This document shows positions 63,786 through 64,000 of a DNA stretch of 64,000 bases, piece after piece; within the stretch, counting starts at the first letter, position 1, and every line of letters begins with the position of its first letter. Both the position numbers and the translations under genes were made by a program. Origin of the DNA: Sphingobacterium sp. ML3W (GTDB lineage Bacteria; Bacteroidota; Bacteroidia; Sphingobacteriales; Sphingobacteriaceae); assembly GCF_029542085.1 (NCBI RefSeq), contig NZ_CP107036.1:806001-870000 (forward strand), read 5' to 3'. The notes under the pieces are model-generated. The model ran no database searches, was not told the DNA's origin, and was given only the letters and a program-made list of their open reading frames with translations.

Positions 63786-63998
63786 TTATGTTCTTTTTTT
63801 GCGCGGTTCAAAAGAGTATAATTCTTCTTTTTCCACTTCAGAAAAATCTACCGTTAATGGAAAATCTTCTTTGTTTCTATAAAAGCTTGCTTTGTCGATC
63901 AATTCATATAATCCGATTTCATGGAGGTCGTAATTTTTCAAGTCTTCACCCTTTAACCATATCTGAAAGGAATCACTTCCTTCAATAGGACTTTCGGC
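63786..63998 (-). CDS. 3' end of a minus-strand gene entering from the right edge
   Basis: The frame is open to the window edge and ends with TAA at 63786. It gives 70 residues, soluble and acidic (SFQIWLKGEDLKNYDLHE, LIDKASFYRNKEDFPLTV, EVEKEELYSFEPRKKRT). No family recognised from this part. Confidence 0.55.
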   Translation of the reverse strand, partial: AESPIEGSDSFQIWLKGEDLKNYDLHEIGLYELIDKASFYRNKEDFPLTVDFSEVEKEELYSFEPRKKRT

Positions 63999-64000
63999 TA

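Noticed and set aside
63788..63988. 66-codon + strand frame at the right edge
   Set aside because: The minus strand gives an open frame to the window edge with normal protein composition; the + frame is its shadow.

Overview
The window is a chromosomal segment of a Bacteroidota bacterium, most likely Sphingobacteriaceae (Sphingobacterium-like). This rests on the A+T-rich sequence, recurring TAnnTTTG promoter elements, lipoprotein signals ending in Cys followed by Ser or Asn, and the gene families present (LytS/LytTR pair, DoxX, DUF1223, haem-binding/cytochrome P460, EHN epoxide hydrolase, HxlR). The genus is an inference. No rRNA, complete tRNA, CRISPR array or intact insertion sequence was seen.

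Region 1 (1-26 kb) is mostly housekeeping and small-molecule metabolism. It holds alpha/beta hydrolases, a lipoprotein RidA, a leucine-rich repeat protein, the oxidative pentose-phosphate operon gnd-zwf-pgl, a LytS/LytTR two-component system, and a minus-strand envelope/redox set (DoxX, epoxide hydrolase, haem protein, DUF1223, DsbD-N). An ALDH-AraC-SDR operon, a macro-domain deacetylase and several unknown lipoproteins follow. Stumps of extra hydrolases lie beside their intact relatives at 9.5 and 16.0 kb.

Region 2 (26-41.4 kb) is an array of six stand-alone genes coding for tail-spike-like proteins. All share an N-terminal domain of about 85 residues; most have right-handed beta-helix-like passengers that are unrelated or only weakly alike, and four share a C-terminal helix. 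Every copy has the same promoter cassette: an inverted repeat CGGTAT-N7-ATACCG exactly 63 bp upstream of a TAnnTTTGC -7 element, then a leader of about 20 nt. Each gene has its own terminator. There are no phage structural genes and no signal peptides. A ghost of copy 6 lies at 26.2 kb and a C-terminal tail at 61 kb.

Region 3 (41.4-62.4 kb) is bounded by two ~1-kb direct repeats, each carrying a Nudix gene and a small ORF that have decayed reciprocally. Inside is a 12.9-kb A+T-rich defence-type island (42.66-55.57 kb) bordered by a 23-bp direct repeat with one mismatch. It codes for a HEPN protein, two tandem 1257-residue PD-(D/E)XK-STAND NTPases, a zinc-ribbon protein overlapping a GNAT protein, a RelA/SpoT-like synthetase with a HEPN-like tail, and a trypsin-like protease. 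To its right are a membrane protein, a possible immunity protein, a HIT hydrolase and an HxlR-controlled oxidoreductase operon.

Region 4 (62.6-64 kb) holds a SLATT-like membrane protein followed by two tiny proline-tailed ORFs, a terminator, a transposase remnant and the end of a gene entering from the right. The strongest candidates for undescribed biology are the tail-spike array with its fixed promoter grammar, the twin STAND island, and the SLATT/polyproline micro-operon.
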